A stretch of 64,000 nt of DNA from NCBI RefSeq assembly GCF_037975245.1, contig NC_092583.1, positions 10,140,764 to 10,204,763 on the forward strand, given 5' to 3'. Position numbers and translations under genes: made by a program. The DNA comes from Apostichopus japonicus. Taxonomy: Eukaryota > Echinodermata > Holothuroidea > Aspidochirotida > Stichopodidae. Below the pieces are notes generated by a model. The model was not told where the DNA came from, searched no databases, and worked only from the letters and a program-made list of their open reading frames with translations. Shown piece after piece: positions 25,401 through 31,400 of the stretch (its first letter is position 1; each line of letters opens with the position of its first letter).

Positions 25401-28400
25401 CACTGTATCAATGTAGCATGCTGAGGGGGCTGCAGCCTCCTGCAGCTATAGCCTCCTGCAGCCAGGCCTGTGTAAGATGTATTCCTTTAATGTGCTTTGC
25501 AATTTCATACAATAGGCAATCTTGGTCTAACAAGATAAATTGTCTGTTGTTTGATATCAGTTCAGCTTGCTGAAGCTCCTTTTTGAGGTCAGGGGAGGGG
25601 GACAGGGAGGGGGAGGGGGGAAGTGCCATATGCTGTACTAGGAACACAAATGGACGATCCAGATAATTTTGAACAAATCTGTTAACCAGTTTCGGTGTTT
25701 TATAATGCACAGCTGGAGGGAGTAGGTTAATAAATAAAAAAAAACCATTCCAACAAGGTTGAATATTGTACGATACCGATGTAAATAAAAGTCCTGCATG
25801 GTCAGTTTTAATTTCTAGGCTGATAAAACTTGGATCTGAATCTAATTATTTCATTTCTTGGACATAATCTATGAGGAAAAGATCATAGTTAATACACATA
25901 CCTATCCTGACTTGTTTGTAAGTTAAACGAAATCCGCGGCCAGTGCTGTTGGTGCTGTCGGACATAAAGGTGATAGTGAGATGGTTCGACTCACTCAGGT
26001 AGTCCTTCGGCAAATTATTTCCGGAAATATTCTGGGGGAGGATGGAGACGAAAGAGATGTTGAAATATTAAAAACATGACGGTGCGAGGGATGTATACCC
26101 CTCGTGGTCGTCGTGATGCAAATTTTGTGCGACCCTGCAAGCAGGTCTTCAGACTTGTATTTTCTTCGAGCCGCGTGAACAGAATGGTCATGAAAATTGT
26201 GAAATAGGGCCTTACCTATACTTTGGAAAGTTTCTACGTAGAGGACTAACGCCTTTGTCTAAAGACCCCTGACATACACTGACAACAAAATGTTCCCTTT
26301 AAGCATCACTTTGCTGCACTATGCATCACTTTGCTGCACTATGCAGTCAGTCAGTCAGTTTCATACTCATCCATATGAGTGTCTTAGAAAATGCAAGGTG
26401 ATTCCTTGTTACCTTGGTAACTATAATAATTCTTTATTCCCATTCTATATTGTATTATCTCACACCTGAAGTGTAAACTTGTTTCAGGTCAAAAATATTT
26501 CCATGGCAACTGCTATGGTCTTGATATTTTCTGTTCATACTCTGAACTTCGGGACACTTTACTGCCAAGCAGCTATCAAACTGGTTCTAACCAGTTTTGA
26601 GGTATTGCACCCTACATGTGCCCATCTGTTTCACATTCAGAATGGTCAGGCAATGTGACCAATCATCTCATTAATGTTAAAAGACATGTACTGTAAATGA
26701 AAATGTTGTTTATATCCACTTCCAGCCAATCTGAGCTCTTCTGGAATGGGCACATAGATTTTTTTTTTTATGCATGAGGTATTTTGTGATGTGATACTTT
26801 GATCAGAGTGAAAATGCAAAAATTCCATACAAACTAATAATAATAAATGTGTAATGTACTGGTTATTTTGCATATAAAACAATGTGTTAAACAAATTCAA
26901 AACATTCAATGATGCTGTGTAAACAAACAATACTATACTACATTACTAATGGACTAAACATAATTATATAAAATAATCTCTGATAAGGGGAATGAATATA
27001 GAAACGAGAATGGAAAAGAATCACCAAAAATAGACGGCTTCTCTTACCATTAAACTGTTCATTGCATCAGAGACCATCACCATGTCCCCTTCAGCGATGT
27101 CTACGTCGTGAAACTGGAGCAAAATCTGGGCATCGGAGCTGACAGTGATATCACTTTGGCAGTTGTACCCAGAGTTATACATGGATGGATACATAGGGCT
27201 GGTAATCTCTCCCATCTCATCCGTGTATTCCTCGGGACTTTCGCAAAATTCTGTCGATTGAGAAGTTGGAAACATTCTTTGACAAATTCATTGTTAGTCA
27301 AGCACATGAAAAAAACGGCTTGGTCTGCTTGCTGACCTTAATAATTTGATAATATTTTGTTTTTACGCAAAGATGCACTTTGCGATAAATTTGCTACAAA
27401 TCTCGTGGTACTGCAGATGACCTTTCGAGGAAACACTGGATAACCTAAAACTGTAACCTGTTTAATACTTTTGTAGTCCACTAAAGGCCTACCTGGGATA
27501 ACTAAATTAGGTCAAAGTTTGGCTGATGAAACAAAACTATACATTGTAATGATACAGTGTAATGACACACGGATTAAGTACAAACTTTCCGTTTGGCCAT
27601 GGAACACACAATGCCCGCTTCTGGCTTTTAAAACTGTTTTAAAACTGCTTTCTGAGTAGCAGACAAATGAATTAAATCACATACAGTAGATCTCTTAGTG
27701 GAACAGAGAGGGTATCCGATTATGTGTGGAAATTACATGGTTGGATGAAAGGTCTAATCATACTGTATGTCAGTGTTAATATTCTTAGGTAAATAAACTA
27801 ACCAAGGAATTGGTAGAATGTATATATATTTTTAAAAAAAAATTTAAATAAAAATTTCACATATGGATTTGAAAGTGACAGACTGTTGTAAATATTTTGA
27901 AAATTGATGCAAAAATATCTTTAACAATTTACTTACCAGCAACACTGTAATCAAATGTGAACCCTGATGAAACAACATCCTGATCCGTTTGGAATAAGAA
28001 CCACACTTTGCCAGACTCGATAACGACATCATCATCTGGCACTGTGGGATCGTTACCCAATACTCCAGAAAACAAAAAATCAGCATTCTCTACGCTTACA
28101 TCGTCAGGGCCGCCTTGTCCAATGTAAAGGTAATCACTTTTGTATTCCAGATCAAAGGCGGTAAAGTCTAACGTAGTCCGCAGACCCCCTGCATAATTTA
28201 TGTAAAATGCACAGTTTTCACCATTCATGTAAGGATTTTGACTCTTAAGACTCAGGGTCTTTGTTGTATATTCAGTGTCACATGTGATGGTTGTTTGTGC
28301 TGCAAGAAAAGAAAGAAATACAGCCAAGCATGATAACATTGAAAATTTCCATTCAAAACAGCTATGTAGTAAGCCGCTTTCTATTATCAAAGATTTTTCT

Positions 28401-31400
28401 CATCTGGCGATACGATAAGATGCTGCAGTATGATCCCATGAAGTATAGCTGACTCTAGTATTTAATCCATTGAGTGTAATATTAGGGATGTAGTAGTGAG
28501 AAGGATATTTTTCGTCTCCTGTTTCGCATACTGATGAAATGTAAAAAAAAAAAATACATCACTCTCCTAATCATTTCACTGATTTGCAACTGAATTTTCG
28601 ATCACAAATTACATCTATTTAAGCAGTCTCCTAGTTTTAAGTTACATACAACAAATTATACTTTATTGCCATTCTAAATTTAGAGGATGTAGAACAATTT
28701 TAAGGGCATATACATATTTCAGTAACATTTGTTTACTTAGTATAACAAAATGAAAAAATATGCATATTTGTCAGTACACAAAACAAGGAAAAGATTCCCT
28801 TGCAAGTTGCAAGGGTTTACCAGTTTGGTGACAAATTAAGCATTTTTCAATATTCCTTGGCCGGAGGAAAAATGAAAGGTCCTGCCAAAAGCATTTTGCC
28901 CACTTTTTAATGTCTGACCCATTGTTTTTTTTTAAAGTTAAAATAGTTATATTGTATTTTTTTTTTGTATTGTATTTTAGATCCTCCTGCAAGCAGGAAC
29001 TCGCAAAGAAGACATCATTGGCTTATCAAAGCTGCAAGCTGACAGAAGTCGGTCTCTTACATTCATAATTAACGTCCATGATTATGAATTGTCAATCGTC
29101 AACAACTATGTAACTGGACCACATACATTAATCTTTTAAGCTGGAAAAGATCATATCAGCTTATCCTAACTGTAATGAAACTGTGGTAAATGTATATCAT
29201 GGCTGAGGCTAATTTACATTCCTGTAACTTCAGTAGGCCTAGCCTATATACTAGGCCAAATTACTAGTTTAGCTTTAAAAACGTATAGGCTAGTTTTAAC
29301 TTGTGTGAACATGTCAATTATTGATCATTACTGTACAAAAGTAGAGCGTCCTAACTGGTCGAATATTTTTGGTGCCTGTATTACTTGCTATTTCAGGAAT
29401 TACTGTATGCGTATGCTACCCTTAGTTAGCCTAGGCCTAGCCTACAGTAAAATATACTACTGCATCTCACTAAAGTTAGGTCTAACTTAGGTATCATTTT
29501 GCGGACAAGGTTTATTACTTCAAGCCTAGCTTTATACTGACTACTTCTCTGCGGAACATTCACAAATGGAAGTGGACTTCGAAAGCATATTAACAAAACT
29601 GATTTTATTTAGCCAAGTTAGGGCACATCATGTAAGCTACGCTTCGTAATCGTACTCTTTCTTGTTATCCTTGAGCTCATTGATAGGTTTCGCGCATTAC
29701 CTCAAACATACGGATTATGCAAATTTTTTTCTAAGGTGCCATTATCAAAAGATGAGAGTCTTTCCATCTGTTTGACAAAAGTGAACACGCACAAGGTATA
29801 GTGGCGTAAACAGCAATTTTAGAGCAGGGGACGAGAAGAAGAGGATCAGGGGATGGATGTTCCTCGCTCACCCCCTCCCATTGAGTGAGATGGGGAAAAC
29901 ACACAACAATGGTATTAGGGATGGTCCTATATGCTATACCATCTGACCATATATATAATAATAATAATCAAAAGTTATTTTTACGACCCTTATGCGACCA
30001 CAAATGTGGGAGAAAGCCGCAAGGGCTTACGGATTACAACTTACACATCGGGTGGCTTCCAATTCAACATTTTAAGTCAAATTAGGAATCTTTTCAAGTT
30101 AGAAAGTCATTTCAGATGGGTACATTTTAGATTGCTCTTGGATGAAAAACCCACCTTCGAACCCCGAACCTCCCGATTGCTAAGACTCATTGCTTCAAGT
30201 GCCACAGCCTTTATCTACTCGGCCTATGACTCGGCCACAGCACCGTATATTTTGATATACTATATCAAAATAATTGAATTACGTTATATGCAACCTGAGT
30301 ATCGATAGCACGGGATCGAGAAATTGGAAGGGGAGGGGCGGGTGGAGCAGGTATATACCAACTACCGTTAAGTAAGTTCGGACCGTTTTGTGGTATGTTT
30401 GTTAAAATATATCTTTAGTAGCTATGAATTAAACAAATCTATCTAATTTTAAGTAATTCATATGTAACATCTTGCAGCCGTATATCTTGATATCAGTATC
30501 CAATCTGCTCCTCTGTTGGCTGTACCAGTCGTTTAGATCTCGTGTTATCACAGGTTATCTAGGTCGACTGTTTGCTTATATACAAGAACGGTCAAACCTT
30601 TGCATTTTAGACTAATTACGAAATTGCAGTGTCATACTTAATTAACTTGATATGCCTACCCGTTGCTTTATCTTAATTATTTATTTTGCTCATCACCTAT
30701 TTACAATATAGTTCTTTATCTGTTGACACTTATGCTTATGCATTTACACCACTGTGTACGCTTTCGTCACTTTTTGATCGAGTATTATATATATCGGTGT
30801 CCCCCTCCCCTTTGGATTTTTTTTGTATTTCCAGGTGGCCTCAGATGCAATTTGGGGCAATATAGCACACTTCAACACCTACTCCATTTTGTAAATAATT
30901 TTGCATTTTCACCTGGCCTTAGATGCAATTTGGTTCTCCAAATGAGATTTTTTTCTCATTTGGAAATGAAAAAGGGGTTTTCTGACTTGCGAAGCGGGGG
31001 GACGGAATGATACTTCCGCCCCTCCATATTTTTCACTGGGGGGGGGGGGGGGCTGGCGCCCCCAGCCCCCCGGTTCCTACGCCCTTGATTAAACTTACTA
31101 CCTCCACAGCCCCAACTACCACTCCCACCCCCCCTCCGCCCCTTCCTTGGATCCCTTTAGACTAGATAAAGTAAGAACTACCAATGAAAGCTTTATCTAA
31201 TCCTAATTGGTAATTGGTAACATTATCCCACGTATTACTGTTGTTGAATTTCGTAATGACGCCTCAGTATCAAAGAATCGAAGACGTGTCTTGTTCTCGG
31301 GGTGGCCGTAGTAGTTAGACTATACGGTTACACACGTTCATGCTGCAAATCCTATATATAAGATCAGTGGTTCTCAAAGTGGTCCCTGTCGCCCCCACCC

